DNA of 64,000 nucleotides from Juglans regia. Lineage: Eukaryota > Streptophyta > Magnoliopsida > Fagales > Juglandaceae. Position numbers and translations under genes: made by a program. The notes under the pieces are model-generated. The model had not been told where the DNA came from. It made no database searches and worked only from the letters and a program-made list of their open reading frames with translations. The stretch spans positions 24,074,558 through 24,138,557 of the forward strand of contig NC_049916.1 in NCBI RefSeq assembly GCF_001411555.2, read 5' to 3'. Positions 1 to 12,962 of this stretch are shown one piece after another; position 1 is the stretch's first letter; each line of letters starts with the position of its first letter.

Positions 1-69
1 CCCTTTTCATTGGTTTATTAAATTTGATATGATGTTTCTTCTATTTGCTGCTCAATTTCACTTATGCAG

Positions 70-267
70 GACGAGGATGCATTCTTTAGAGATTATGCAG
101 AATCACATAAGAAACTATCAGAGCTCGGGTTTACTCCAAGTTCCCCTGGTTCCAAGGCAATTGCAAAAGAGAGCACAATACTAGCGCAAGGGGCTGTTGG
201 AGTTGCGGTGGCTGCTGCTGTGGTGATCTTGAGCTACATCTATGAAGTTCGCAAGAAAATGAAATGA
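70..267 (+). CDS. APX3: Peroxisomal membrane ascorbate peroxidase, last exon (partial)
   Basis: This is the terminal coding exon of a class I haem peroxidase that reduces hydrogen peroxide with ascorbate. The acceptor AG lies at 68-69 and the exon reads [21 protein letters not shown], the conserved end of the peroxidase domain. It is followed by a variable linker, then a hydrophobic segment rich in Ala and Val ([17 protein letters not shown]) and a short basic tail RKKMK before TGA. A C-terminal membrane anchor followed by basic residues is the targeting signal of the peroxisomal APX3/APX5 isoforms; cytosolic APX1 lacks it. The earlier exons, with the haem and active-site histidines, lie to the left of the window. 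The upstream ATG at 64 is intronic and is not a start. The identification is firm; APX3 rather than APX5 is the likelier isoform. Confidence 0.85.
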   Translation, partial: DEDAFFRDYAESHKKLSELGFTPSSPGSKAIAKESTILAQGAVGVAVAAAVVILSYIYEVRKKMK

Positions 268-3200
268 ACATGGCTTATTTGATCTTCTCACACGTTGCAG
301 TTTTTATCCCTATGATTCTGTGGCACTGAGTTAGTTTTTTTATACATGCAACACGAAAGCTACATGTTTTTTTTTTTTTTTTCTTTATCTGCTAATAATA
401 TGGGCCAGGACTTTACTAAATGCTTGGCTGCCAGATGAACAGGGAGAAAGATAAGAGTGAACATTCTCACCACCCTGAAGTAATATTAATGTCCCCAATT
501 TAAATAGTTTTCTTCACATCCTCTTGAAAGGTTTCGTTCTTAAACTGTTCAACCAATGAGAAATGGAATATCTCTGTGAAGGGCTTACAAAATAAGAATG
601 GCCAATGATGTCTTTTTGACAATTCAGATCTGCATGCATGTGGGGTTTGGGTGCAAAACAGACAGCTAGCTGTATGCATAAAAAAAGAGGAGGGACTGTG
701 GCATTTTTTTAGTATGCCCGGTCGTGATATGATATTGAACAATTGAATTATTCTCTCTTTAAAAATGCCTCATCAATGTGTTGGTGGAGTATGGTAGAGA
801 TCTTGTTGGTTCTATAATGAATTAGGTAGTGTTCTTTCCCTATCAGCTCTGCAAGAAACCTTCAACAATCTTTCTCACCAAACAATGTTCTCTAGTTGGG
901 TTTTAATTCATCCTGCTTGACATAAATTGAAGACAAGGGAAACGTGGAAGAAATGATGGATACAAAGAAAGAGCTCTATAAGAATCTGGGACCAGAGGAG
1001 AGTCCATTTTTCAGGCTCTATCCACTGTGTTGGGGCATTGAATCGGCAGTGTGTAATGGTCCATAGTGCCCCACATAGGTAGGGCAGCCGAAGAATTAGG
1101 TAAAGGTTTTTAGGACAACCCTACAAGCTTGGTTCCGTACCTAAGCACACAATATTCACGAGCTGCTGCATGTTCTGCCTATCACTATGCATTTCAGATC
1201 ACTGAGCCTAACCAACCACGTTTTATGACGATTTTCATTCTTTTTGCCACATTTTGAAGTTTTGATTCATATATATGTGGATTCTTAACGTGTGTGTGTG
1301 TGTTTTTTTTTTCCTTTTTTGCTCATATTTTAGGGAAGATCGGTTAAGATAAGTTCATTATGCTAACAACTGGCAGTAAAGCGACCTCACCGATCGTGAC
1401 GATTAGTGCCCCATGCGATTGAAACAAGAGAGAGTATATAGAGAGTAGAGGCACGTACGATTAATTAATATTCCTATTCATATGATCTTTCTTGTCCATT
1501 GTTTCCCCAAGTAGTTTTTATTATATATAAATTTCAACATCAAACACATTACTTTTTCCTAACTTTGATGACAAGTGTTGTTTATTTATTGATGTTTTGA
1601 AAGCAAAGTAAGCGTGCAACGTGCACGTCCTTAGATGCAAGGATGGTAAGGAAAGGGTTAAATAATGGAATATGTATTATATATTACACTCTTTCTAATT
1701 ACTCCAATTCACTATGTTGGTGTGGTATTATCTATTGTTTAGAAAATGAGAATTGACCGAATACATAGTACTTGATGGGGGTAATGGCATTAAAAACACA
1801 GTTTAACATTCGAATTAGGATAGAATAATTAACTTGCCTCGTTTGTTTTTGCAAATGAGGTGAAATGAGTTGAGATTAAAGTTAAAAGTTGAATAAAATA
1901 TTATTAAAATATATTTTTTAATATTATTTTTATTTTAAAATTTAAAAAAGTAGAATTGTTTATTATATTTTGTGCGAGAATTTGAAAAAATTATAATGAC
2001 TAAATGAGATGTGTTGAAAGGAATTGTGAAAAACAAACTAGGCTTGTTATATATAATACATGATCACTCAATTAAATTTTACAAGTGGCCATGCGTCTCC
2101 CTCTTTGAAAACTTATGCCCGTGATCCAAAGCTCTTACATCCACTTGATCTTCATGATGAGAGAGAGAGAGAGGGGGGGGGAGAATCCATATTGTGGTGG
2201 TGGTGGTGGGTAACAAATAGCACCACACATTGGAGAGAGATAACAACAAAAAGATGAATCAACCTCTCCATCCCTAACCCTACTATTGCGGCTGAAACTT
2301 ACACCACAAGGTTGGCAGAAAAGAAAGAAAAGAAAAGAGGAAGGTGAACCAAAGCCCACATACAACAACAACAACCACACTCACTATCGATCTATCTTTT
2401 CCCTAGATCTCCCCTTTTCTTTCATCATCCAGCTCCCTTACCCCAACCTCCAACTCTTCTAGAAACACCCCGTCCCCCCCCCCCCCCCAGCCTCTCTCTC
2501 TCTCTCTCTCATACATGATAGTCTACCAATAGAATAAAGATCCACAACTACCATCCCTATACTAAAGCACAGGTATAGATATATAAACCATGCATTGGGA
2601 CAATCCTTTCCTTATATCATGTCCACTGCAACTAACCAACCAAAACTGACAAGATTAGATATTTCCTTGGTACCATAACATGAATCCAACTCATTAGATT
2701 CGTCTCCTGAATTTTTTTAAGGTGTGCTATCTGAGTGATGGCAGATAATCTACAAACCATAAATATCTAAAAACAAAGGAGTGAAGTGAAATCTTCATAT
2801 TTAGCTGTAAGGAACAAGGGTTAATTGGCCAAGAAAAGAAAAAGTAGGGTACACCTTTACTTTAAAAACCCTAAATATGGGTGCTAGTTCCAACAACATG
2901 ATAAAATATAAGTTGTACATATATTATGGTACATGTTCATGTCCAGTACTGAGTTAGAGAAGCTCATGAGATAAAACTAGCATAATTTTTCTGAAGCTGT
3001 CCAGAGACAGAAAAAGGAAAAGGCCGGCCAGCTGATATCACACACCTTGTCTTGCCCATACTTTAATATACCTTACTTTACACCTACCCGAAGGTAACCT
3101 ATATTAATTTTCCTTTAACTTATTATATATATGATGATGCTAATGTATATTATCAAGAGAGAGGGCCACCAGCCACTCCCTCTAACCTGTCTCACCAACT

Positions 3201-3409
3201 CACATGATCTAGAAGCAATTAGGGTCACTTCTCTCACTCTCACTCTCTCTCTCTCTCTCTGTGAATAAAATAGCTCACATATAATAAAGCCATGCTGAGC
3301 TCCCTGCATAAAGCGCGTGCCTAGAGAAGCAGGAAAAATATAACTCCATTTTTGTAAATCCAAGCAGCACTAGTACTACTTCTACTCGATCGGTAATTGA
3401 TCCACTCAA
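268..3409. other. Intergenic region between APX3 and MYB
   Basis: This stretch holds the APX 3' flank with a poly-T run (about 367-382), a TG tract near 1291, an inverted-repeat element (1836-2043, listed separately), a GA-rich tract with a G run near 2160-2180, a poly-C run near 2475-2489 joined to a CT tract to about 2510, and the MYB upstream region. A CT microsatellite at about 3236-3262 and a possible TATA element (CATATAATAAAG near 3277) precede the MYB start. I see no supported gene; short open frames here are low-complexity. Confidence 0.6.
1836..2043 (-). repeat. Inverted-repeat element, family B copy 1
   Basis: The segment starts GCCTCGTTTGTTTTTGCAAA and ends AAAAACAAACTAGGCT, so its ends are imperfect inverted repeats. 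Its reverse complement matches 49518-49723 along nearly its whole length, including the internal run of AATAATATT and the ATTCTCGCACAAAATA-type block. A third, more diverged copy is at 58859-59039. The size (about 205 bases), the terminal inverted repeats and the lack of coding capacity fit a MITE. No target duplication was established. Confidence 0.65.
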
Positions 3410-4284
3410 ATGGGAAGGTCTCCTTGCTGTGAGAAAGCTCACACAAATAAAGGAGCATGGACCAAAGAAGAAGATGATCGTCTTATCGCATATATCCGAG
3501 CTCACGGCGAGGGGTGCTGGCGCTCACTCCCTAAAGCCGCTGGCCTTCTCCGATGTGGCAAAAGTTGCCGGCTCCGCTGGATTAACTATCTCCGTCCCGA
3601 CCTCAAACGTGGCAACTTCACTGAAGAAGAAGACGAGCTCATCATCAAACTCCATAACCTTCTTGGCAACAAGTGAGTCTTAACATATTCAATCAGCTTA
3701 CACATGCATGTGTCTAATATCATAGGAAAAAAATTTAGATTTTTTTTTTCTTTATAAAATGTTAATTATTAGCATCAATGAGGTTTCTTGAATTTTGCTG
3801 TAGGTGGTCCCTGATAGCAGGGAGATTACCAGGGAGAACAGATAATGAGATAAAGAACTACTGGAACACCCATATAAGAAGAAAACTTCTGAACAGAGGA
3901 ATTGACCCTGCAACTCACAGGCCAATCAACGAGGCTGCTCAGGATGAAACCACCATATCTTTTGCTGCCTCTGCAGTCAAAGAAGAAGAAAAAAGTGGGG
4001 TTGGGGAGAAAGACACAAAAAGATCAGTAGTACTTCAAGAACGGTGTCCGGACTTGAACCTTGAGCTTACGATTAGCCCTCCTTACCAAAACCAGAATGA
4101 ACCATTGAAGAAGACTGGTAGTCTATGTTTTGCTTGCAGCTCGGGATTGCAGAATGGTAAGGATTGCAGTTGCAGGATTTCTAGTATTGGTAGCAGTACC
4201 AGTGGTAGCAGTACTGCTCCTGGTTATGATTTCTTGGGGATGAAAAGCGCAGTGTTGGACTACAGAAGCTTGGAAACGAAATGA
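3410..4284 (+). CDS. R2R3-MYB transcriptional repressor, subgroup 4 (MYB4/MYB308-like)
   Basis: Two exons, 3410-3672 and 3804-4284, join in phase to give 247 residues. The start [11 protein letters not shown] is the canonical R2R3-MYB N-terminus. R2 (about 13-63) and R3 (about 66-114) carry the regularly spaced tryptophans; R3 contains the bHLH-binding signature, with EL, K, L, L and R at the required spacing. After the repeats come the subgroup-4 motifs in order: C1 (GIDPATHRP), the EAR-type repression motif C2 ([11 protein letters not shown]), the C3 cysteine motif (CFACSSG..CSC) and C4 ([15 protein letters not shown]). The family represses phenylpropanoid, lignin and flavonoid genes in the nucleus, so this is an inferred repressor of that pathway. 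The single intron splits the Lys codon before WSLIAG. A TATA-like element and a CT tract lie upstream. There is no visible damage. Which family member it is (MYB4, 6, 7, 32 or 308 type) cannot be settled here. Confidence 0.95.
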
Positions 4285-5173
4285 GATGGAACTTGGTTTG
4301 AATTATTTAACTCAACAGATTGGAGTGAAACTACATGTCTAGCTTTCTCTCTTCTCTAATTTGTATAATTAGTAATGAATAGTGATCATACAGTACCATT
4401 ATATATTACATGAGTTGAACATTATTGGTGAATGTTTTCCACTTATTGGAATCATCATGTACGTTCGTTGATTTTTTTTTTTTTTAAAAAAAAAAAATTT
4501 CGAAAGGCTTTGTTTCCATCTGTAGGTTTAATATTTTTCCCTTTTCCCTTTTATTTTTCCAGTCAAAAGTTGGAGTTTTTCAGGCCCCTTCCAGACCATG
4601 CAGCTTCAAAAGGGTGATGTAATTGTTTGTTGCTACTTACTACTAGTCTACGATCGAGCAGGTAGAGATGAAGAGTTTTTAACAATCTAAGAACGGGCTC
4701 TTCAGTGGGAGAGAGGGATGGATTTTATTTATTTTATATATATTTTTTGAAATACAAGACGTTCGATCTTATCCCCTTTTAGAAAGATTAATATGGTACG
4801 TCCAAATTTACATGAAAAACATATATGTTTCTCTTTGATATATAGTATGATCAATCTTTTGATCAGATTTTATTTTTGATGATAATAAATTATCATATAT
4901 GCATGGTTTTATTCATGTGATACATGGGATTCCACGGCTTCTTTCCTAGCTTTTTTTTTATCTGATCTGTCGAAAGAAAACAAAAACAAAAAAGAACATT
5001 TGATCAGATTCTTTAGGGTTTATCTTTTTGGAAAGACGGTTGGATTTTATAAATTTGAAGGTAATGGCATAATGTGGATAAGCAGTGAGAGGAGGAGAAA
5101 TAAGGGGAAGATGGAGTGGTGGGTAACCAATCTTTTCCAAATTATAATAAAAGCAGATCTAAGAATATACGGC

Positions 5174-5175
5174 AC

Positions 5176-5218
<43 letters not shown>
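5174..5218. repeat. AT dinucleotide microsatellite
   Basis: An uninterrupted alternation of A and T, apart from short TAAATA and TTTA breaks at its ends. Such tracts recur in the window near 6979, 12933, 24848, 53406, 56936 and 57615. Confidence 0.9.
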
Positions 5219-5223
<5 letters not shown>

Positions 5224-6401
5224 GAAAAGTGTGAAGAAACTGGCAACTAATCTCCGTGCATGGTACCATCCCCTCTACCAACCTTCCAAGTCCTTAACAT
5301 TAATTATCAAAGCGGCCATGAGCCAACAAATTAACCTTGTACTTGCTTATATATATATATATACATACATGTAACCCTATATATATATATTCTTGAGAAT
5401 ATATATGATCATGCTGATCAACAACATGATGACTAGCTAGCTAGCTTAATTAGTTTTATTGATTTGATAAACTTTATTTTGATCCTAGTATAGTTTATTT
5501 AACGTAGTTATTTGAGATAATAATGATTATTTGTGACGAGAATTGATTTATTTTATAGTAAAAATAACTGACAGCAAATAAGCGTGTATATTAATTTTTT
5601 TTATACAATAAATGGACAGATATATTAAATAATTCAGTCCATTATTCGGTATTCCTTTCACAAGAGGTTACAAACAGCTAGCCCAGAAGAATTGAGGATT
5701 GCAGGCCAAGAGATAACAAAGGGAAAAAAAGTTATGAATAATTTGAAAGTTTGCTTAGAAAAATTATATAAAACTCAAATTATTATAGCCTAGAATTAAA
5801 AATTTGCATGCATGTTTTAATCCAGAAACGCAAGTATATATATAGTATATAGCTTTCAAACATAGTTAATTTCTACAATTAATAAATGGAAATTATGGAA
5901 CTATATATTCAAAATGGCTGGGCTCAGAAAGATCACCATGAGTGAAAAGAAAATATCCCAGAGATATATGGGCATGGGCATGGGCATGGGCAAAAGGACA
6001 AGGATCGAGCGAGCTCATGTGATGTATATATCAATGGCCAATGGCTCTTCCCACGTATATTAAAAAAGAGGTACTTTTCATCCCCTTTACCATTTTCAAA
6101 GGTGTTAGGTAGAGCATTAGAAGATTCTATAAGATATTTTCCCTATCTTTCGACTAAAAGATAGAAGATTTAAATATTTTTTATGATCGTAAATAATAAT
6201 TAACTCATTTTAATATAAAATAATCATTTTAATCTTAAATAATTGGTCACGTTTATCCTGATTTTTAATAGCTTCAACTTTCACCAACATCACATGCACG
6301 AGCTTAATGGTGGGTCCTAGTCTCGGTTTCTTCGATCTGGATTCCTACAATAGCCAAGGGATCTTAATTATTAGAGGGTTCAAATTCCCAATTATATGAG
6401 T

Positions 6402-6586
6402 AATATTACACAACTTTTCAGTTTTTACACACTACATTTTTATAAAATTTTTAATATTTTTTTGAATTTATTCTTTTTAAATTAATTCAATTTTTCTATT
6501 CATTATTCATATATTAAATATTTAATAAAATAATAAAATAATAAAAATTAGAAAAACTATAATGTGTGAAGGTTGTGTGAATATTA
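6402..6586. repeat. Short inverted-repeat element (MITE-like)
   Basis: The left end reads TAATATTACACAACTTTTCA and the right end, reverse-complemented, reads AATATTCACACAACCTTCACA, so the two termini are imperfect inverted repeats of about 25 bases around an AT-rich, non-coding core. The structure fits a MITE; no other copy was found in the window. Confidence 0.45.
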
Positions 6587-6703
6587 AGAGGTTGTGTAGA
6601 TTTATTATTATTATATATGAAAAATTAATGTGCACGGATTATTGTAACCTGCCGGGCATCCAAAGCCGCAGTACTCCTTAATTTGTTGAACCCCATTTTA
6701 ATA

Positions 6704-6880
6704 TAGAGAAATGATAATTACAGTCGTGAGAATGCAAGCGCCATGCAATCACTTTAAAAAAAATGAATAGATACGAAATTCATATGAAAGAAAATTAATT
6801 TTTTAATAATAGACCGTATTCTTTTTCAAAATAACTGTACGATATTTACACATTTTACATCTATATATAATATTATTCTT
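6704..6880. repeat. Dispersed repeat, family C copy 1
   Basis: It starts at AGAGAAATGATAATTACAGT and contains the block AATTTTTTAATAATAGAC followed by a block ACTGTACGATATTTACACAT. The same ordered blocks recur at 39930-40065, whose end GTAACATTTCTCTT is the inverse of the start here. This indicates a short inverted-repeat transposon family with non-coding content. Confidence 0.5.
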
Positions 6881-6976
6881 TAATACATATATGGGATTTT
6901 AATATTATAGGATTATTATACTATATGGGGACTGTCCAGTGAGGGATGGAATTGGAACATTTACTATATAGAAAGG

Positions 6977-7014
<38 letters not shown>

Positions 7015-8915
7015 TTTTTGGGGGAAAAACGAAGTTTTATACTGTCTTATAAAAAATATCTGGAATATTTATTTTTAACATTTCTTGAAATTTTGGCCCA
7101 CCCCTTTGAGCAGGGTAGGAACTTCGTTTGGTGAGGGAGTAGATATAATTGATAAGAGGAAAGAAACCCAGAAGGATAAGATCATGGAAGATAAAAGCGG
7201 GTCATGTGTGGCTGTGATGTCTTTGAATCCGTTTGGGAATATTATTATCTTCAAATATTTTTAATATTTTATTTTCAAATATTACTTAAATGTAAAATAG
7301 TTTTAATTTTTAATTTTTTTTATCTAATCAATTAACTAATCATTATAATTTTTTCATATTCTTAAATAAAATATAAAAAATAATACTACTTTCTTAAACT
7401 TAAAAATAATATTAAAAAATAATATTTAAATACTTTTTTAATTTTATTATATTTTTATTTAATTTCTTTTAGTTTTTAAAAATTTAATAAAAAATCTTAA
7501 TTCAAATAACTTGAGCGAGATAATTAAGTATAAATCCTTGATGTACTGTCGTTAGGTGATGCATCCTAAAGTTCTCCTCAGTCCTCCACCATAAGGGTCA
7601 ATCCCTCTCTCTCTCTCTCTCTCTCATGGTAATTGTTGGACCCAGCAGTATTCTCACTAATAACCTGAACCTTCCCTGTCCTATCCTTTCCCAATACTGA
7701 TTTTAGGATAACGATAGATTTAACTCTTCTATTATTATTATTTTTAATATATATTTTATTATTTTTTTAATATCTTTAATTATTAAAATTTTTTTAAAAA
7801 AGATAAAATTTTATTAATAATTATTTTTTTAACCATTAAATAAATAAAAAAATTAAAAAGAGTAATAGAATAAGAGTAGTGATAAGGCAATCAAGGGCAG
7901 CTGCCAGGTCAACACTTTACTTATATTTGTATTTGTAAGTAAAATTAATATTAACACGTTCGTTCAATATATTATTGACGTGAAAGTTTATCACTTTAAC
8001 AAGCATAAGAAAATATTACACCCATCTGTGTGGACAAATTGACCGTCATGATGTTATATGATGGGATTTTGATACAAAATCTTTAGCCGTTCACTGCGTT
8101 TATTATTCTGATCATCAGGAATGTATGAGCCGATCATTGGAATGAGATCACATGCTGTCTTCGTCTTCAATGAAGTGCATGGAGAGATTTTCTGTTTAAA
8201 ACTGAAAAAAGGAGGAAATGTTTTTTTTTTTATTAAAATTAAAAAAGAAAGTAAGAAAATTTGTAGGTGAATAGTTTCCGTTTAAATTTAAAGTTGATCT
8301 CAACTTATTTTATTTTATTTTATTTAATCATTATAATTTTTTTAAAAAATTTTAAAATATAATAAATAATTCAATTTTATTTAATTTTCAATTTTCATTT
8401 CAATTCACAATCTTAAAAATAAATAAATAAAAAATTATTCTCATCAATTACTGTTTATCACTTTACACTATATCTTATAAAAAAATATATCTATATTTTA
8501 TAAAAAATACTCTAAAAAAATTATAAATATGAAACGTGAAATTGAACAGTGACCGATGCGTAACCATCTTCAAAAATAATATTCTACCAATGCGACTCCA
8601 CGTGGGAAAAAACTATGATGAGAGCTTGACTGCTAACTAAATACAATGTTGGATAATTAATGCAAATCTACCCTAACAGTACTCATCATGAAGAATGCAC
8701 CTCGCCACCAACTACTACATCTTCCATCTTAATGTTTCTTCTAAAGAAGCGTACATGCGTACATTTTATAAAATAAATTTATAAATTATCGTAATTTTAT
8801 ATCATACATATTTTAAATTTATTTTATAATTAAAATAATTTTATAATCAGATATACCACATAAAATAATATTAGTTTATAAATTTACTTTTTAAAATCGT
8901 TAAATTATTTTTTTT

Positions 8916-9131
8916 GGTCCCGTTTGGTTGTTAAATTTATTTGAGTTTAAATTTAAATTAAATTTAACATCTAAACACTCAACTCTCAAATTATTAAACT
9001 CATGTCAATTCAAAACTGTGGATCCCACATTTTTTTTCAATTCAATATTTATTTACACATGAGATTTGTAATATTTTTCAACTTCTCATAAATATATCGA
9101 TTTAAATTCATCTTAATCTCCAAACACATTT
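8916..9131. repeat. Dispersed inverted-repeat element, family A copy 1
   Basis: It starts GGTCCCGTTTGGTTGTTAAA and contains the blocks ACACTCAACTCTCAAATTAT and TTAAACTCATGTCAATTC. It ends ATCTCCAAACACATT, whose complement resembles the start. Copies 2 (10261-10502) and 3 (17920-18226) share the same ordered blocks. A non-autonomous DNA transposon (MITE) is the likeliest origin. Confidence 0.6.
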
Positions 9132-10260
9132 AATTAATAGCAGCAAGCTCACTTGGGTTAGCTTTCCTTAAACCTGTGAGCTGATCTTAAGGAAGATTTG
9201 GAGGAAACCACGTGTGTACTTGAGTTGAAAATTAACCATCTAATCTAAAGAGTAGTATGTTATGTTAGATATTTTAAAATGTCCAATCCAAAAAGAAAAC
9301 CCAATTAAAAGGAGATGATCTCCAATTGCGGCTAGCTGCATGCCCTTGACTATTGTGTTTGATTTCATGAAAAAGAAAGAAGGCAAGTAGATCAAGTGAC
9401 CAAATTAAGATCTTCTTCGCTATCAACAAAAACATTGAGGCATTCTACCTCGTCATGCTGCATTAGACTTCAACCAATACAAGAGCACATATAGTCACGC
9501 ACGCTAGCTGGTTATGTTTGAAGATTTCAACGCACGTAAATTTCTTGAAGAATTATTGGAACAAGTGCAACGAATCATGAACAAACGTAACAGTTAGGGA
9601 AAGGCTGAGAAAAGTCTTGCTGATATATATATGGTGCTAATTAGTAAATTATATTCTGATTGGATTAATTAAATACGCAGTAGTCATAGCCATGCACGTC
9701 GTAGGATGAGATTTTAGGGTAATTTTCAAAGACTCTTTCTTTCTTGCTTGAGAAGTTTACTCTGTGATTGCTTCCTGCATTTCAGAAAAGTCAAGACAAA
9801 AAGCACATGCATTTAAAGAGCAGTTGAAGGCTTGAAGACAGGTAATTTAGCTATTAATTAAGAATTTCATTCTGGTCCTCTTTTGTGACCACAATCTTAA
9901 TTGGGTTGAACATTTGTTTGGTGGTTGCATTTTGTTTGTTGGAATAATGAAGAGCTAACCTGGAAATTAGGATGACCACTTCGACCCTTTTTTAGTATAT
10001 ATTTTAAGTCACGGGCTAACTGCTTAATTTTTTTTTATGTGTTCTAGAAACTAGATGGGTTGGGTAGCAAATGAATACGACAGCAAACCTACCCTTGTGA
10101 TGTTACATTTTGCTTTTGAATGTAATGCGCATCGACCCACAACATGGCACCACATAAAATGGGTGCAGATGTCACCAGGCTACTGCTTGCAAGTCCATCC
10201 TCGATACGATAAGATTTGATTTATAAAAAAAAAATTAAAATTAAAACTTCTTATAAATTA

Positions 10261-10502
10261 AGGCTCCGATTGGTTTCTTGAATTGTATTGAGATCAACTC
10301 AGTTTAATCTAATTTTAAGTTGAGAATAACATTTAAATATCCAACTCTCAAATCATTAAATTCATTTCAACTCAAAATATTTTTACATGTAGAACCTGTA
10401 ATCTAAACTCATCTTAAGTAGGTCTCATAAAATTTACTATACCATCTTAACTCATTACTATTCATAAAGAATTCAACTCAACTAAATATCTAAACGCAAC
10501 CT
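10261..10502. repeat. Dispersed inverted-repeat element, family A copy 2
   Basis: It begins AGGCTCCGATTGGTTTCTTG and ends TAAACGCAACCT; the reverse complement of the end, AGGTTGCGTTTAGATATTTA, pairs imperfectly with the start. Internal blocks (CCAACTCTCAAATCATTAAA, AACTCATCTTAAGTAGGTCT) match copy 3. Confidence 0.65.
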
Positions 10503-11724
10503 AAATCATGTTAAGTATTGGCTAAAAGAGAAATCATAGGAGATGAATAATGACAATAAATTTTCTAAGATGGCTAGCCTTATGAAGAAAAAAAAGAAAG
10601 AAACAACTTGCGCCTTGCCAAACTTGATACCTTCCGGCAGTGTCAAGCAATTTGATAGAGATCGTATATTATTTGGGGCATCACTAGTTGGATTTTGATG
10701 TGAACAGATTGTAGGCCAATGATGAGAACTTGCCCCGGATGTTGGGTGAAAATTTCTAGCAGACACAACTTGAGCTAGACTTCTCTGGACTTTGGAGAGC
10801 GGCTTTGATAATTCCTAAACTGATGTTGTTTCTAGTGATTGGATACAACATCTATTTCATGTTTCAGATTCAAGAGTAGTATAGAAGCATAACAGGGTGT
10901 ACCCCGACTATCCATTGGTTGGGAATTTTGTGTTTATGTAAATGCAATTTTACAGGACTGTCACTGCATGCTAGCCTTTGTGGTCTCTTCCATTTTTCTT
11001 TTCTAGGCAATATATCTCGCTCACAGAATTAACTACTCTTCAGCATCTCCTAACTACTGTTCAACAATTTCACTAGACACTAGGCAGTGGGGTGGGGGGG
11101 AGAGATTTGAAGAGAAGTATCTAACTCAAGTCGTGATAAACCTAGAAATTAGATCTCAAGTTTACAGACAAAAGACAAATTCACCAGGAAGGTGCAGACG
11201 AAATATGAGAATGCAACAGAGCTGGGTCTCTTTTGCAGGGACTTTCTTTGCAGCCTCTGGCCCCTACTGCAGCCTTGGCCACTGCTGCTGCCTTCTCTGC
11301 TTCAATGTCAGCAAAAAATGGCATCAATTTCAGCTTCGTCGAGCTAGTGCAGTTCATGGTCCTTTATCAATTGTCATCGTGGCAGTTTCTATGTTCTTCC
11401 CTCCACCATATACAACCTAATTAATAAAATAAACAAAAGAGAGAAAAAAAAAAAAAAAAAACAACTAAAAACTTTGTTTCGGAAAAGAAAAGAGTTAATG
11501 AGATATATTAGTACCCAACCTTGTACCATATGCCAAATCTATTCTTCCTCTATGCTAACCCGACAACAAAAATTCAGCACAATCTAATCAAATGGGTTGA
11601 CCACCACGTAAGGAAGACTGGGTTGGTTTAAATTGCAAGCATCAAATATAACCTTTGCTTTGGAGTGACCAAAAGCATTCCTGTTTAATTTGCATTCTTG
11701 TTTTCATGGAAATGCACCTATTGT

Positions 11725-12931
11725 AAAAGGTGATAAATTTTCAAAGCCTCAATGCCCTTAGGATGATAGTGAGAGGGCTCAAATGCAAATGGTTCCCTAT
11801 TTGTCGGTTGTGGCCCTGTGGGTAGTTTGAACTTTGATGTGTGCTTAAGTACGTATACAACCTGATATTGTTTATGTTGTTGGTATACTTGAGAGATACT
11901 TAAGTGATACTAGTTTGGCTCACTGGAAAGTTACAAAAAAAGTATTTAGGTATTTGCAAGGCACTAAAGATCTAGTGCTTACATATCGGTGATCTGACAT
12001 TCTTAATGTAGTTGGATATTCTGATGCCGATTTTGTGGGTTGTTTAGATGACATGAGATCCACTTTTGGTTATATTTTTATGATGGCAAGACGAGCTGTT
12101 TCTTAGAAAAGTGTCAAACAGACACTTACAGCTTCCTCTCCACAATGGAGGCGGAGTATGTAGTTTGTTATGAGGCTACATGTCAGGCTATACGGTTGCA
12201 GAATTTTATCTTGGAGCTAGGTATTGTGAACACCATTTCAAGACTACTGAAGATATTTTGTGACAATTCTGCAGCAGTTGCTTTCTCTCGAAACACTAGG
12301 AGCTCTTCTTGCTCCTAGCATATTGATATTAAGTATTTGTTTGTTAGAGAGAAAAAAGCCGAGTCCTATATTTGTGTTAAGCATATTTCCATAGAGTATA
12401 TGTTAGCTGATCCAATAACTAAAGGTTTAGCTCCAAAACTATTTCGAGAGCATGTGACTCATATGGGGTTGTTAGAGTCTTCTATTCTATTAGGTTAGTG
12501 GGAGATATATCTTTGTATTTATTGTGAGTACTTGGTTGCTACATTTTATTATGCATATATTTTGTGTTAATTATGAGATCTTTTGTGTTTGAAAGTGAGA
12601 CACTATAAAATAATCTCGTTGGGCTTCATTTGAGAATCTAGCAATTACTTTTGTGTTGATATGTGTGTTGTACTTGCATATTATTTGTCTAGATATCATG
12701 ATTGTAGGTACTTGTTTTATGTTGTGCATCCTATCGGTGTACTCATAACTTGTTACTTGCAAATGCACGTGATCCAAATTGTGTTCTTTGAATGCAAGTT
12801 CGTATTCAATTTATGTGTGGATGACTTTGTTGTCCAAGTAGGAGTTTGTTGTATTTTTATGTGTGGACTAGTATAGTCATAATGGGTTGGGCTATTTAGT
12901 GAGTACTTAAGGAAGCCCTTACTCTCACCCC

Positions 12932-12962
<31 letters not shown>

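Larger units (their letters stand above)
4285..11239. other. Long AT-rich intergenic region downstream of MYB
   Basis: No gene is supported over about 7 kb. The region holds the MYB 3' flank with an inverted poly-T/poly-A pair near 4472-4498, AT microsatellites (5174-5218, 6979-7010), a GGGCAT hexamer repeated about four times near 5967-5992, a CT tract near 7602-7625, and several short inverted-repeat elements listed separately. Diverged relatives of family B can also be recognised near 7219-7500 and 8265-8425. Around 10506-10766 there is an open frame on the minus strand ending in a run of Phe codons; I do not recognise it and treat it as chance. Confidence 0.6.

Noticed and set aside
3429..3683. 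Second open frame overlapping MYB exon 1
   Set aside because: It is an off-frame shadow of the MYB DNA-binding repeat, with no motifs of its own.
10506..10766. 86-codon minus-strand frame beginning MSARNFHPTSGASS
   Set aside because: No recognisable domain, and it ends in low-complexity Phe and hydrophobic codons; chance is likelier.
11133..11424. Plus-strand frames with Ala/Cys-rich protein
   Set aside because: They are the complement of the PAD1 last exon (Glu/Ala-rich C-terminus), not a gene.
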